Shown here piece after piece: positions 48,328 through 60,400 of a DNA stretch of 64,000 bases (position 1 is the stretch's first letter; every line of letters starts with the position of its first letter). Made by a program: the position numbers and the translations under genes. The DNA comes from Arenicola marina (lineage: Eukaryota > Annelida > Polychaeta > Arenicolidae): contig OZ025258.1 of the NCBI GenBank assembly GCA_964019135.1, positions 5,289,961 through 5,353,960 on the forward strand. The letters are read 5' to 3'. The notes beneath the pieces are model-generated. The model did no database searches, was not told the DNA's origin, and saw nothing but the letters and a program-made list of their open reading frames with translations.

Positions 48328-48959
48328 ATAGTGTACATGAATGTTGCAAACCCTCTCTGGTCTGTGATTGAAATCTCAGTTTATATTTCTCGAGTGGCTG
48401 TTGCCGAATGTCTTTGCTAAATGTAATTGCGACCATCCAATCCTTCGTTATGAGTGGCAGAATGAAAGCGGGACGCTTTAAGCGCTGAGCCATTTATTCC
48501 GGTTGTCGGACAAAAAAGATCGTTTCAGCTGTTGTCAAAGTTTACTAAGCATCATTCGTTAACACTTGTCTGCGGTTTTTATGGAGTATCAACATCTAGA
48601 CACGTAAAGTTAAGGATAAGGCTGAGACAAGATTTATGCTTTAAAAATAGTTTTCTATCGCTAAAGAGAATGATGAAGCAATTCTCCTGTAGGACCGACT
48701 GATATAATAACCAAGTTGTAGATACCGGGTCTGTTACAGACTTTTACAAATGTCACCCGTTAAACACATAAATAGGCCGTTATAAAAAATAAAACATTTA
48801 CATTGTAATATCACAGATAGCTTGTTACGGCCACGAAGTAAACTTCAGCGGGAGTGTATCACCTCAATGACCGCTCGATACGTTATGCGAGACCGAGCTA
48901 TGTACATATGGACAATCCACTATGATTATTGTCAATCCTCAATTACTAATTCATTATTA
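48328..48959. other. intergenic DNA between two convergent genes
   Basis: Unique AT-rich sequence holding the 3' flank of both genes. On the - strand, AATAAA (TTTATT on +) lies at 48493-48498 and could end the ANKUB1-like transcript. Small frames are unassigned. Confidence 0.5.
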
Positions 48960-51113
48960 TCATAGGCCCCCAGCGGAAATAGAGGCCGTTGATTGGTTAG
49001 TGGCCTCGGAGGAAGCTCTGTGATTGGTCGGCGTCACGGCGTCGAGGGCGGGGTCTGACAGGAAGGTGCGTGGTTTCCTTGGCGACAGATGTTTGACCCC
49101 GTGGCGGGCTATAAGCATGGCTTGTTGGACCTGCTGGAGCCACGGCTTCTCCTTGAAGCTGTTGGCCACCTCCAGGCAGCGGATGGCGTAGTCCCTGGAA
49201 GCGACGCCCCGGTACTTGTGAAAGAGCGCCAGGGTGTCGAGGGTGAGACCCTCGCTCTGGGCTCTGAGGAAGGGTCGCGGGGTGTTCTCCAGGCTGCGGG
49301 CCGGGAGCGCCACCGACCCGTCCCCGGTACGCACCTTGGCCGCCACGGGCTGGCCCCGCGTCTGGCCGTTCCACGACCGCTTCTCCCCCGAGCTGCCCTC
49401 ACTTCCCTTTGGCCTGGCGCCCTCCCCCACCGACCGCACGGACACGGAGTGCCGACTGCCCTTCCAGTCGTCAAGCGACCGTCGACCGGTGTCTGTGGAC
49501 AGATTGTGTGACTTGTTCAACTGCAGCTCGGGGAGGCGAAGGGTGGGGTTAGCGCCACCTGGTGACGGCAGGGTGTCGTCTGTGGCCGGAAGTGACGTTC
49601 CTTTCGGATCCATGACGTTTGGCCCGTCCGCCTCGTTGAGGCGCGGGACCGCCAACTGGGCGCGCCTTTTCTCCTGGTCAGCCGCTTTGCTCAGGAGACG
49701 CCCGAACTTGGTGAGCCGGGCAGGCCGGAAGTTCTGCAAGCAGGCGAGGGACTTGAAGTAGCTCTCGGCGTCCATGTCGCCAAGCGGTGAGCGGGCGGCG
49801 GGGGGAGGCTGCTCGCGCCGCCGCCGCCGCTGTCGCTCGGCCGCCGCCTGCTCCTCCTCGGCCCGGAGCTGGGCGGCCGGCCGGGAGCAGAGCTTGCTCC
49901 GCGAGAACCCGTCCAGCTGTACCCCGTGGTCGACCAACGCCCCGGCCGGGAGGTGGCGCTTGGGGTTCTTGATGGAGGACTTCCAGTGTCCCTGGATGAC
50001 GAGAACTTTGTCCTTGGCCTTCGCCGCCCAGCGCTTCATCTTGACGAAGATGGAGAGGGGCAGGGCCACCTTCTTGGTGTAGTGCACCTTGCTCCACTGC
50101 TTGGTGAGCAGGAACGAGGCGCACGCCTTCTGCTGCTTCCGGAGGGCAATATTAAGGGGCGTGAGGCCGCCACCGTCCTTGGCCAGGACGTTGCAGACGT
50201 TGTGGTGGACGAGGGAGCGGAGGACCCCCAGCTGACCGGCCTCGGCCGCCTCGTGGACGGGGGCCTTCAGGGTGTCGGGGTGCTGGAGAGCCCCCTTGCA
50301 CCACTGCCGCAGGGGGTGCTCCCCGACCGCCTCGTCCGCCCGGATACCCTGCCTCAGCAAGGTCACCGCCAGGTCCACGTGGCCGAAATGCGCGGCCACG
50401 TACAGCGCCACCTTGAGCTGGTAGCGGGCCGTGACGTCACTGGGGGACACGAGCTGCAGCACGTGGCTGCCCGACCCCATGATGGCGCGGTTCAGGAGGT
50501 CCCCCCAACCGTCCCAGGTCTCCAGGCGTACCGCGCCCCCTAGCGACAGCCCGTAGACCTCCAGCGTCTGGCAGTCGTACATCTCCATGCCGCCCGGCTG
50601 CTGCCTACTCAGCAACCGGAAGGAGCCAACCGGAAGTCCCGTCTTGCGGCTGACCAAGCTCCGGAACTCGGACACCGTCATGCGCGCGACGTTGATCTTA
50701 TCCAGAATGGCGACTGTTTCCTCGTTGAAGGCGCAGTAGACGTACATGGACGGGTTTACCAGGTCCTTCAAGATGGCCTTGACCGTGGAGCCCTGCACGA
50801 TCCCAATACTGCTGAACAGCCACTCATTTTCGAGGTCACCGCCGGCGTACATCAAGGTCAAGAACTTCTTGTCCTGAGCCTCGGTTCCGGCTGGTCCCTC
50901 ATCGGGATCCAGACTGAAGGCCTCCCGGACCCGCTCTCTGACGTCACGGACCCGCTCGTGATCCAGGACGTCCAGCGTCACCCGCTCGCTCCCGTAGTGC
51001 ACGAAGATCCGGAGAGCACAGTCAGCCAGGGATTGGCGATCCGGAACCCTGCTCGACGTGGGATCCGGACTCTGGTGGTCCTTCACCTTGGAGGTGTGCG
51101 TCGACGAAACCAT
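48960..51113 (-). CDS. ANKUB1: ANKUB1-like protein (ubiquitin-like and ankyrin domains), single exon
   Basis: 717 residues from the ATG at 51113, which sits in a good context (TTGCCATGG). The frame stays open 23 codons further up but without another ATG. Order: unstructured residues 1-33; a ubiquitin-like region about 34-115 (LRIFVHYGSERVTLDVLDHE, LTLMYAGG); a second about 122-200 (SMYVYCAFNEETVAILDKI, GGMEMYDCQTLEVYG, VRLETWDGW); and ankyrin repeats about 230-345 (KVALYVAAHFGHVDLAV, APVHEAAEAGQLGVLRSLV, GLTPLNIALRKQQKACASF). A long low-complexity segment rich in Arg, Glu and Ala follows, then the conserved end FKEKPWLQQVQQAMLIARHG. These landmarks match vertebrate ANKUB1 (about 540 residues); the extra length is in the linker. 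No intron is visible, although vertebrate orthologues are multi-exon. Molecular function is not established for the family. Confidence 0.88.
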   Translation of the reverse strand: MVSSTHTSKVKDHQSPDPTSSRVPDRQSLADCALRIFVHYGSERVTLDVLDHERVRDVRERVREAFSLDPDEGPAGTEAQDKKFLTLMYAGGDLENEWLFSSIGIVQGSTVKAILKDLVNPSMYVYCAFNEETVAILDKINVARMTVSEFRSLVSRKTGLPVGSFRLLSRQQPGGMEMYDCQTLEVYGLSLGGAVRLETWDGWGDLLNRAIMGSGSHVLQLVSPSDVTARYQLKVALYVAAHFGHVDLAVTLLRQGIRADEAVGEHPLRQWCKGALQHPDTLKAPVHEAAEAGQLGVLRSLVHHNVCNVLAKDGGGLTPLNIALRKQQKACASFLLTKQWSKVHYTKKVALPLSIFVKMKRWAAKAKDKVLVIQGHWKSSIKNPKRHLPAGALVDHGVQLDGFSRSKLCSRPAAQLRAEEEQAAAERQRRRRREQPPPAARSPLGDMDAESYFKSLACLQNFRPARLTKFGRLLSKAADQEKRRAQLAVPRLNEADGPNVMDPKGTSLPATDDTLPSPGGANPTLRLPELQLNKSHNLSTDTGRRSLDDWKGSRHSVSVRSVGEGARPKGSEGSSGEKRSWNGQTRGQPVAAKVRTGDGSVALPARSLENTPRPFLRAQSEGLTLDTLALFHKYRGVASRDYAIRCLEVANSFKEKPWLQQVQQAMLIARHGVKHLSPRKPRTFLSDPALDAVTPTNHRASSEATNQSTASISAGGL

Positions 51114-51670
51114 GGCAACTGATATCTGGATCACATCCAGAGAAACCGAGGTGCAGAGTCCGAATTCCGGCAGCCTAGACACTTAAGCCGGCCTGGCGGT
51201 GTTATTGTGGCGTTTAATATGTAAATATCCCACTATTGGGCGTGGAGGCAACGTGCCCAGTTGTTCCATCTGTAGCTGAGTATCCTCTGTGATTCTCATA
51301 CTGAGCGGCACCATGGCACTACTGCATCCTCTCTGTGGGTTATCCGGTCAGACACTATGAGGTCATGCCCCTGAAATGGACCACATATGTAATGACAATA
51401 ACATATTAATAACGTATTAATCACATAGCATAATGATATCATATATTTTATAGATGGCAGATTTATCCCGGAGGTTTTATCTATGTGCAAGACTTGCAGC
51501 TTGGGTTTTGGCAATCAATGCTATTATTTTAAGAATGAAAAGGCCACGATATTAGGAACTTTGTCCATAAAGAAATTAAATATAGTATAAACATATAATA
51601 AAAGGATGTCATAAGATGCTTATATAATAACCTTATATTATGACAACGTAATCGGTTAAAAGATGTACAT
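51114..51670. other. upstream region of the ANKUB1-like gene
   Basis: Unique DNA. Apart from the CCAAT/GC-box-like motif I see no gene. A 72-codon - strand frame at 51296-51514 has no recognisable similarity. Confidence 0.45.
51230..51246 (-). promoter_or_regulatory. CCAAT box and GC-box-like motif upstream of the ANKUB1-like gene
   Basis: On the - strand the sequence reads CCACGCCCAATAGTGGG about 125 bp before the ATG: a CACGCCC (Klf/Sp-like) core overlapping CCAAT. This is a plausible TATA-less proximal promoter. It is inferred from motifs alone. Confidence 0.4.
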
Positions 51671-52520
51671 AGGGGAACATGGGGCAAAATGACCCATCGG
51701 GGTCAAATGGCCCACCACAATATCGCGCACTTGCGGTGCTGCCACCTGTATTGAAGCGTTTTATATTTATTCCTGTTTGTTACGTGACACCTTAACAAAT
51801 CTATACGGGCGCGGATACTAGCTTGGGGAAAACACGATCAAAGATAAGTCCAAGTCAAGCCCCAAACGTAATTCAGATGCGGAATATACTGCGCCGTATA
51901 TTTCATACAGCGGTCAAATATTAAGGTTATTAACAGGGGCAAAATGACCCACGCTGCTTGGGGCAAAATGACCCAGTGGGCCGTTTTACCCACATCCAAT
52001 TTAATATGTATACTCTAACAGAAACGATTATCTTTAGCAAACTGGATGATATGTCCACTGAATCGGAACATCTTTCATGATCATGAAGAAGATCATGCTT
52101 GAAGAAGAAAACGATGTGCGTCACAAGGGGGGGGGGGGGGGAGGGGGTGCCCCCCCCCGCCCGATCCGCCTCTGCTGACGTAAACGTTTTTTTGGAATTC
52201 CTGTGTGTGATCCTTCTGGGTCAAACTGTTCCAGAGAGTTAGGAGTTCGTCTTGTTAGGCTGTTCAGTTCACTCATTAACATGCTGAAATAATGTGCTGA
52301 CCATTTTGCCCCATTAGGGGGGCAAAATGACCCACTGTGACATAAAACATGTTTTTTGTGCTAGTAAAAATTTTGTTCGTGTCACTCGCATGTATCCAAA
52401 CTATGTTATTCACAATACTACTGTTGTCAGTTTACCAAAATTTGGCTCTTTTTATAGCACTGCTTGTCCTCCAAAAAATACAAAGAAAGTTAAGGTGGTA
52501 ATTTTGCCCCATGTTCCCCT
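51671..52520. mobile_element. 850-bp non-autonomous element with perfect 20-bp inverted ends
   Basis: AGGGGAACATGGGGCAAAAT at 51671-51690 is exactly inverted at 52501-52520. Inside, GGGGCAAAATGACCCA recurs at 51681, 51936, 51960 and 52319, and its complement core TTTTGCCCC at about 52303 and 52503. The flanks extend the symmetry imperfectly (TGTACAT on the left, ACATGTAC on the right). No transposase frame is present, so it would depend on a related autonomous copy. Confidence 0.8.
52127..52163. repeat. G15/C9 homopolymer hairpin
   Basis: Fifteen Gs (52127-52141), then AGGGGGTG, then nine Cs (52150-52158) and GCCCG. The runs can pair with each other, so this could form a strong hairpin or G-quadruplex. 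Exact run lengths are prone to sequencing or assembly error. Confidence 0.8.
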
Positions 52521-52601
52521 ACATGTACCGCCACCGCCCGCTACAAGACCCCCCCCCCCCCCAAAAAAAAAACAAAACAAAAAAACATGTATATCAATAT
52601 A

Positions 52602-52788
52602 AGGGCCCCAGAGGGGCCTTTTCGACACGGCGATTTTTAAAATCGACAACGCGATATTGGGGTTTAAAATCGACATGCGCCATAAGACTTAGCGACACGC
52701 GACCTGGAACTTTTCTTAAAATCGACACGCGACATGGACCTTTTCCTAAAATCGACACGCGACATGGCTACCCCCACTCAGGGGCCCT
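52602..52788. mobile_element. 187-bp non-autonomous element with 6-bp target duplication
   Basis: The ends are AGGGCCCCAGAG and CTCAGGGGCCCT, inverted with one mismatch. AATATA flanks both sides (52596-52601 and 52789-52794), a clear target-site duplication. The interior has three to four drifting copies of AAAATCGACACGCGACATGG spaced about 30 bp apart. No coding capacity. Confidence 0.85.
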
Positions 52789-52794
52789 AATATA

Positions 52795-54450
52795 TGCAGT
52801 TGAGTTATACGTGGTCTTGTACAGTTGATGAATTGAGAGGAGCACTGTTCTGATGACAGGTTGGCAAACATATTCACTGAAGATTCCTGTCGCGAAGAAT
52901 GCTTAAACCAACATGAAAGTTGAATGACACCTGGAAAACCGGGCCAAATCACTTTCGCCCAACATGAAGTCCCAACAGTTCTTTACTTTGCTAACTCTTT
53001 AATGTGAACTATTGACTTGGTATATAACTCACATATTACTCCCTTCCGATATTTGGTGTACTTGTTTAATCCATTTCGTGACCCATCCAGGGGAGACGGC
53101 CAGTTTGGAATAAAATGTCCACCTTGTCGACCAGACGCGGTCTGTGAGAATGGTGGACAGGGTAGGGCGGGTTGATGGCGATGTGTATGTGCCATGCCGC
53201 GGGTCAAGTACAGACCGGGTCGTAACGTTTACAAGGCAGTGATGTGTTTACACGGCGTGGGGGGCCACCGCTCTCACTCTCTGCTCGCTCTCCAGGGTCC
53301 GAGGTCTTTTATTGTTCTCACATCATATTGATATTTGCAGAGTTCTCATCTGGAGTGTTTTGTTGGGGGCCTTTATGTCTAGGCCGGAATCTCATGGCGT
53401 CTTTATGTGGTCCTGCAGTCTCGAATAGATATGGTTGTGTCTAGGGGGTAATGTGAACTGATTATGGTTTTTTTTCTAGAGGTCAAGACCACCCCTGGCA
53501 TTAAGGTCGAGGTCGGTGGACTATGACCCGCATTGCATGGGGATACCGTTTTATGGGGATGGCGTCTGTTACCATGACGATAGGTCTCGCCAATCCCATG
53601 GCCACTGAGTTGAGCATGCACAACTCCGTCATCTCAATAACATTGATGCTGCATGGCAACAACATAGGGCTGTACAGTCACTACGGGATTTTATCGAGAC
53701 CCTACGAGACAGGGATACTTATGCTCTACATCAACGGCCTGTACGTGGTGCATACCTTCCGGTTGTTTGCCTTCACTCGCCTCACACACAAGATCGGCTA
53801 AAGCTGTCCTTGGATGCACAAATAACCACTGAAGTTTTGTGCATATCAGAATTATAACCATCCGAGTAGATTTATGTAATATATGAGCGGTTAGACAGTT
53901 GATAAACCAGAATGTGGTTGTTTCATGAGTGACTGTCAGTGTCAGGCGATCTGATGTGCTGCACGGGGTTTTCCATGTCGTATGACGTAATAATCATCAT
54001 GACGCGCGTGTCTGCGCGCGGTATCTATGGTTACTCAACAACGCTCCTTATATGGACTGACCAGGCGAAGACAAATGGTGCTCAGTTTGTCGCAGAAATG
54101 TAAATAATCGATGATTTGCCTCAAAATACAACGCTTACAACAGTCTCGTCGAACGTACCACATGCATTATGGAGAGATAAATGTCTTATCTTCAACTATA
54201 TTATGATTTTATAGTTAGCAATGCCTGGACCAAAGCAAACAAAAATATTTTCACACCCACTCGATTTTTCACGCACAAACACAAATCTTAGACTTAGTCA
54301 AAGAACCTCCAGGTCAGGTTAGGTCAAGTCAGGTGACGCCCCCCACCCCCCGCCCACACGTTTCAAAGCCTCCTCGCGCTTTAAGAGATCACTGCTGTCT
54401 ATGCAAGGGGCCATGCATGGTGGCTCAAAGGCGGGGACAGGTGAGGGTGG
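52795..54450. other. unique DNA, no supportable gene
   Basis: Non-repetitive spacer before the 23/16 bp array. It contains one unassigned frame at 53523-53801 and CRE-like TGACGTAA near 53983. Several short - strand frames show no domains. Confidence 0.45.
53523..53801 (+). other. unassigned 92-codon open frame
   Basis: ATG at 53523, TAA at 53799-53801. It is Met- and hydrophobic-rich (MLHGNNIGLYSHYG, GILMLYINGLYVVHTFRLFA), with one possible membrane-spanning stretch near the C-terminus. A pyrimidine tract and TTTTTTTTCTAG lie about 50 bp upstream, so it could be a terminal exon, but a TAA in frame sits between that acceptor and the ATG. No family recognised; chance is quite possible. Confidence 0.15.
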
Positions 54451-57400
54451 GCGACCGCTAGACTCTCAACACGGCGACCGCTAGATCCTCGACACGGTGA
54501 CCGCTAGACCCTCGACACGGTGAAGACTAGACCCTCGACACGGTGACCGCTAGACCCTCGACACGGTGACCGCTAGCCCCTCGACACGGTGACCGCTGGA
54601 CCCTCGACACGGTGACCGCTGGACCCTCGACACGGTGACCGCTAGACCCTAGACACGGTGACCGCTGGACCCTCGACACTGTGACCGCTAGACCCTCGAC
54701 ATGGTGACCGCTAGACCCTCGACACGGTGACCGCTGGACCCTCGACACGGTGACCGCTAGACCCTCGACACGGTGACCGCTAGACCCTCGACACTGTGAC
54801 CGCTAGACCCTCGACACGGTGACCGCTAAACCCTCGACACGGTGACCGCTGGACCCTCGACACGGTGACCGCTAGACCCTCGACACGGTGACCGCTCGAC
54901 ACAGCGACCGCTAGACCCTCGACACGGTGACCGCTCGCCACGGTGACCGCTCGACACGGTGACCGCTAGACCCTCGACACGGTGACCGCTGGACCCTCGA
55001 CACGGTGACCGCTGGACCTTCGACACGGTGACCGCTAGATCCTCGACACGGTGACCGCTGGACCTTCGACACGGTGACCGCTGGACCTTCGACACGGTGA
55101 CCGCTGAACCCTCGACACGGTTACCGCTAGACCCTCGACACGGTGACCGCTCGCCACGGTGACCGCTAAACCCTCGACACGGTGACCGCTGGACCCTCGA
55201 CACGGTGACCGCTAGACCCTCGACACGGTGACCGCTCGACACAGCGACCGCTAGACCCTCGACACGGTGACCGCTCGACACGGTGACCGCTAGACCCTCG
55301 ACACGGTGACCACTCGACACGGTGACCGCTAGACCCTCGACACGGTGACCGCTGGACCCTCGACACGGTGACCGCTGGACCTTCGACACGGTGACCGCTA
55401 GATCCTCGACACGGTGACCGCTAGACCCTCGACACGGTGACCGCTGGACCCTCCACACGGTGACCGCTGGACCTTCGACACGGTGACCGCTAGACCCTCG
55501 ACACGGTGACCGCTCGACACGGTGACCGCTAAACCCTCGACACGGTGACCGCTAGACCCTCGACACGGTGACCGCTGGACCCTCGACACGGTGACCGCTG
55601 GACCTTCGACACGGTGACCGCTAGATCCTCCACACGGCGACCGCTAGACCTTCAACACGGTGACCGCTCGACAGAGCGACCGCTAGACCATCGACACGGT
55701 GGCCGCTCGACACGGTGACCGCTAGACCCTCGACACGGTGACCGCTAGACCCTCGACACGGTGACCGCTGGACCCTCGACACGGTGACCGCTGGACCTTC
55801 GACACGGTGACCGCTCGACACGGTGACCGCTAAACCCTCGACACGGTGACCGCTAGACCCTCGACACGGTGACCGCTGGACCCTCGACACGGTGACCGCT
55901 GGACCTTCGACACGGTGACCGCTAGATCCTCCACACGGCGACCGCTAGACCTTCAACACGGTGACCGCTCGACAGAGCGACCGCTAGACCATCGACACGG
56001 TGGCCGCTCGACACGGTGACCGCTAGACCCTCGACACGGTGACCGCTAGACCCTCGACACGGTGACCGCTGGACCCTCGACACGGTGACCGCTGGACCTT
56101 CGACACGGTGACCGCTAGACCCTCGACACGGTGACCGCTGGACCCTCGACACGGTGACCGCTGGACCTTCGACACGGTGACCGCTAGACCCTCGACACGG
56201 CGACCGCTAGACCCTCGACACGGTGACCGCTAGACCTTCGACACGGTGACCGCTAGACCCTCGACACGGCGACCGCTAGACCCTCGACACGGTGACCGCT
56301 AGACCCTCGACACGGTGACCGCTCGACACGGTGACCGCTAGACCCTCGACACGGTGACCGCTAGACCCTCGACACGGTTACCGCTCGACCCTCGACACGA
56401 CGACCGCTAGACCCTAGACACGATGACCGCTAGACCCTCGACACGGTGACCGCTCGACACGGTGACCGCTAGACCCTCGACACGGTGACCACTGGACTCT
56501 CGACACGACGACCGCTCGACACGGTGACCGCTGGACCCTCGACACGGTGACCGCTAGACCCTCGACACGGTCACCGCTAGACCCTCGACACGGTGACCAC
56601 TCGACACGGTGACCGCTGGACCCTCGACACGGTGACCGCTAGACCCTCGACACGGTGACCGCTAGACCCTCGACACGGCGACCGCTAGACCCTCGACACG
56701 GTGACCGCTGGACCCTCGACACGGTGACCGCTAGACCCTCGACACGGTGACCGCTCGACACGGTGACCGCTAGACCCTCGACACGGTGACCACTAGACCT
56801 CGACACGGTTACCGCTCGACCCTCGACACGACGACCGCTAGACCCTAGACACGATGACCGCTAGACCCTCGACACGGTGACCGCTCGACACGGTGACCGC
56901 TAGACCCTCGACACGGTGACCACTGGACTCTCGACACGACGACCGCTCGACACGGTGACCGCTGGACCCTCGACACGGTGACCGCTAGACCCTCGACACG
57001 GTCACCGCTAGACCCTCGACACGGTGACCGCTCGACACGGTGACCGCTGGACCCTCGACACGGTGACCGCTAGACCCTCGACACGGTGACCGCTAGACCC
57101 TCGACACGGTCACCGCTAGACCCTCGACACGGTGACCGCTCGACACGGTGACCGCTGGACCCTCGACACGGTGACCGCTAGACCCTCGACACGGCGGCCG
57201 CTAGACCCTAGACACGGTGACCGCTGGACCCTCGACACGGTGACCGCTAGACCCTTGACACGGCGACCGCTAGACCCTCGACACGGTGACCGCTGGACCC
57301 TCGACACGGCGACCGCTAGACCCTCGACACGGTGCCCGCTAGACCCTCGACACGGAGACCGCTCGACACGGTGACCGCTCGACCCTAGACACGGTGACCG

Positions 57401-60400
57401 CTAGACCATAGACACGGCGACCGCTGGACCCTCGACACGGTGACCGCTAGACCCTCGACACGGTGACCGCTAGACCATAGACACGGCGACCGCTGGACCC
57501 TCGACACGGTGACCACTAGACCCTCGACACAGTGACCACTGGACTCTCAACACGGCGACCACTAGACCCTCGACACGGTGACCGCTGGACTCTCAACACG
57601 GCGACCGCTAGACCCTCGATACGGTGACCGCTCGACACGGCGACCGCTCGACACGGTGACCGCTAGACCCTCGACACGGCGACCGCTAGACCCTCGACAC
57701 GGTGACCACTGGACTCTCAACACGGCGACCGCTAGACCCTCGACACGGTGACCGCTCGACACGGCGACCGCTCGACACGGTGACCGCTAGACCCTCGACA
57801 CGGTGACCGCTAGACCCTAGACACGGTGACCGCTGGACCCTCGACACGGTGACCGCTAGACCCTAGACACGATGACCGCTAGACCCTAGACACGGTGACC
57901 GATAGACCCTCGACACGGTGACCGCTAGACGCTAGACACGGTGACCGATAGACCCTCGACACGGTGACCGCTCGACACGGTGACCGCTAGACCCTCGACA
58001 CGGTGACCGATAGACCCTCGACACGATGACCGCTAGAGCCTAGACACGGTGACCGCTAGACCCTCGATACGGTGACCGCTCGACACGGTGACCGCTAGAC
58101 CCTAGACACGATGACCGCTAGACCCTCGACACGGTGACCGCTCGACACGGTGACCGCTAGACCCTCGACACGGTGACCACTGGACTCTCGACACGACGAC
58201 CGCTCGACACGGTGACCGCTGGACCCTCGACACGGTGACCGCTAGACCCTCGACACGGTGACCGCTCGACACGGTGACCGCTGGACCCTCGACACGGTGA
58301 CCGCTAGACCCTCGACACGGCGGCCGCTAGACCCTAGACACGGTGACCGCTAGACCCTCGACACGACGACCACTGGACTCTCAACACGGCGACCGCTAGA
58401 CCCTCGACACGGTGACCGCTGGACCCTCGACACGGTGACCGCTAGACCCTTGACACGGCGACCGCTAGACCCTCGACACGGTGACCGCTGGTCCCTCGAC
58501 ACGGCGACCGCTAGACCCTCGACACGGTGACCGCTAGACCCTCGACACGGAGACCGCTCGACACGGTGACCGCTCGACCCTCGACACGGTGACCGTTGGA
58601 CCCTCGACACGGTGACCGCTAGACCATAGACATGGCGACCGCTGGACCCTCGACACGGTGACCGCTAGACCCTCGACACAGTGACCACTGGACTCTCAAC
58701 ACGGCGACCACTAGACCCTCGACACGGTGACCGCTGGACTCTCAACACGGCGACCGCTAGACCCTCGACACGGTGACCGCTCGACACGGCGACCGCTCGA
58801 CACGGTGACCGCTAGACCCTCGACACGGTGACCGCTAGACCCTCGACACGGTTACCGCTCGACCCTCGACACGACGACCGCTAGACCCTAGACACGATGA
58901 CCGCTAGACCCTCGACACGGTGACCGCTCGACACGGTGACCGCTAGACTCTCGACACGGTGACCACTGGACTCTCGACACGACGACCGCTCGACACGGTG
59001 ACCGCTGGACCCTCGACACGGTGACCGCTAGACCCTCGACACGGTCACCGCTAGACCCTCGACACGGTGACCGCTCGACACGGTGACCGCTGGACCCTCG
59101 ACACGGTGACCGCTAGACCCTCGACACGGTGACCGCTAGACCCTCGACACGGTCACCGCTAGACCCTCGACACGGTGACCGCTCGACACGGTGACCGCTG
59201 GACCCTCGACACGGTGACCGCTAGACCCTCGACACGGTGACCGCTCGACACGGTGACCACTGGACCCTCGACACGGTGACCGCTAGACCCTCGACACGGT
59301 GACCGCTAGACCATAGACACGGCGACCGCTGGACCCTCGACACGGTGACCGCTAGACCCTCGACACAGTGACCACTGGACTCTCAACACGGCGACCACTA
59401 GACCCTCGACACGGTGACCGCTGGACTCTCAACACGGCGACCGCTAGACCCTCGACACGGTGACTGCTCGACACGGCGACCGCTCGACACGGTGACCGCT
59501 AGACCCTCGACACGGCGACCGCTAGACCCTCGACACGGTGACCACTGGACTCTCAACACGGCGACCGCTAGACCCTCGACACGGTGACCGCTCGACACGG
59601 CGACCGCTCGACACGGTGACCGCTAGACCCTAGACACGGTGACCGCTAGACCCTAGACACGGTGACCGCTGGACCCTCGACACGGTGACCGCTAGACCCT
59701 AGACACGATGACCGCTAGACCCTAGACACGGTGACCGATAGTCCCTCGACACGGTGACCGCTAGACGCTAGACACGGTGACCGATAGACCCTCGACACGG
59801 TGACCGCTCGACACGGTGACCGCTAGACCCTCGACACGGTGACCGATAGACCCTCGACACGATGACCGCTAGAGCCTAGACACGGTGACCGCTAGACCCT
59901 CGATACGGTGACCGCTCGACACGGTGACCGCTAGACCCTAGACACGATGACCGCTAGACCCTCGACACGGTGACCGCTCGACACGGTGACCGCTAGACCC
60001 TCGACACGGTGACCACTGGACTCTCGACACGACGACCGCTCGACACGGTGACCGCTGGACCCTCGACACGGTGACCGCTAGACCCTCGACACGGTCACCG
60101 CTAGACCCTCGACACGGTGACCCCTCGACACGGTGACCGCTGGACCCTCGACACGGTGACCGCTAGACCCTCGACACGGCGGCCGCTAGACCCTAGACAC
60201 GGTGACCGCTAGACCCTCGACACGACGACCACTGGACTCTCAACACGGCGACCGCTAGACCCTCGACACGGTGACCGCTGGACCCTCGACACGGTGACCG
60301 CTAGACCCTTGACACGGCGACCGCTAGACCCTCGACACGGTGACCGCTGGTCCCTCGACACGGCGACCGCTAGACCCTCGACACGGTGACCGCTAGACCC

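Noticed and set aside
49089..50543. Plus-strand frames of 100-205 codons opposite the ANKUB1-like gene
   Set aside because: Shadows of a GC-rich coding strand; they show no domains, whereas the minus frame shows clear ubiquitin-like and ankyrin motifs.
52549..52585. C-run plus A-run as a retroposon tail
   Set aside because: Homopolymers C and A/CAAAA abut with no body of a retroposon or target duplication; treated as simple sequence.
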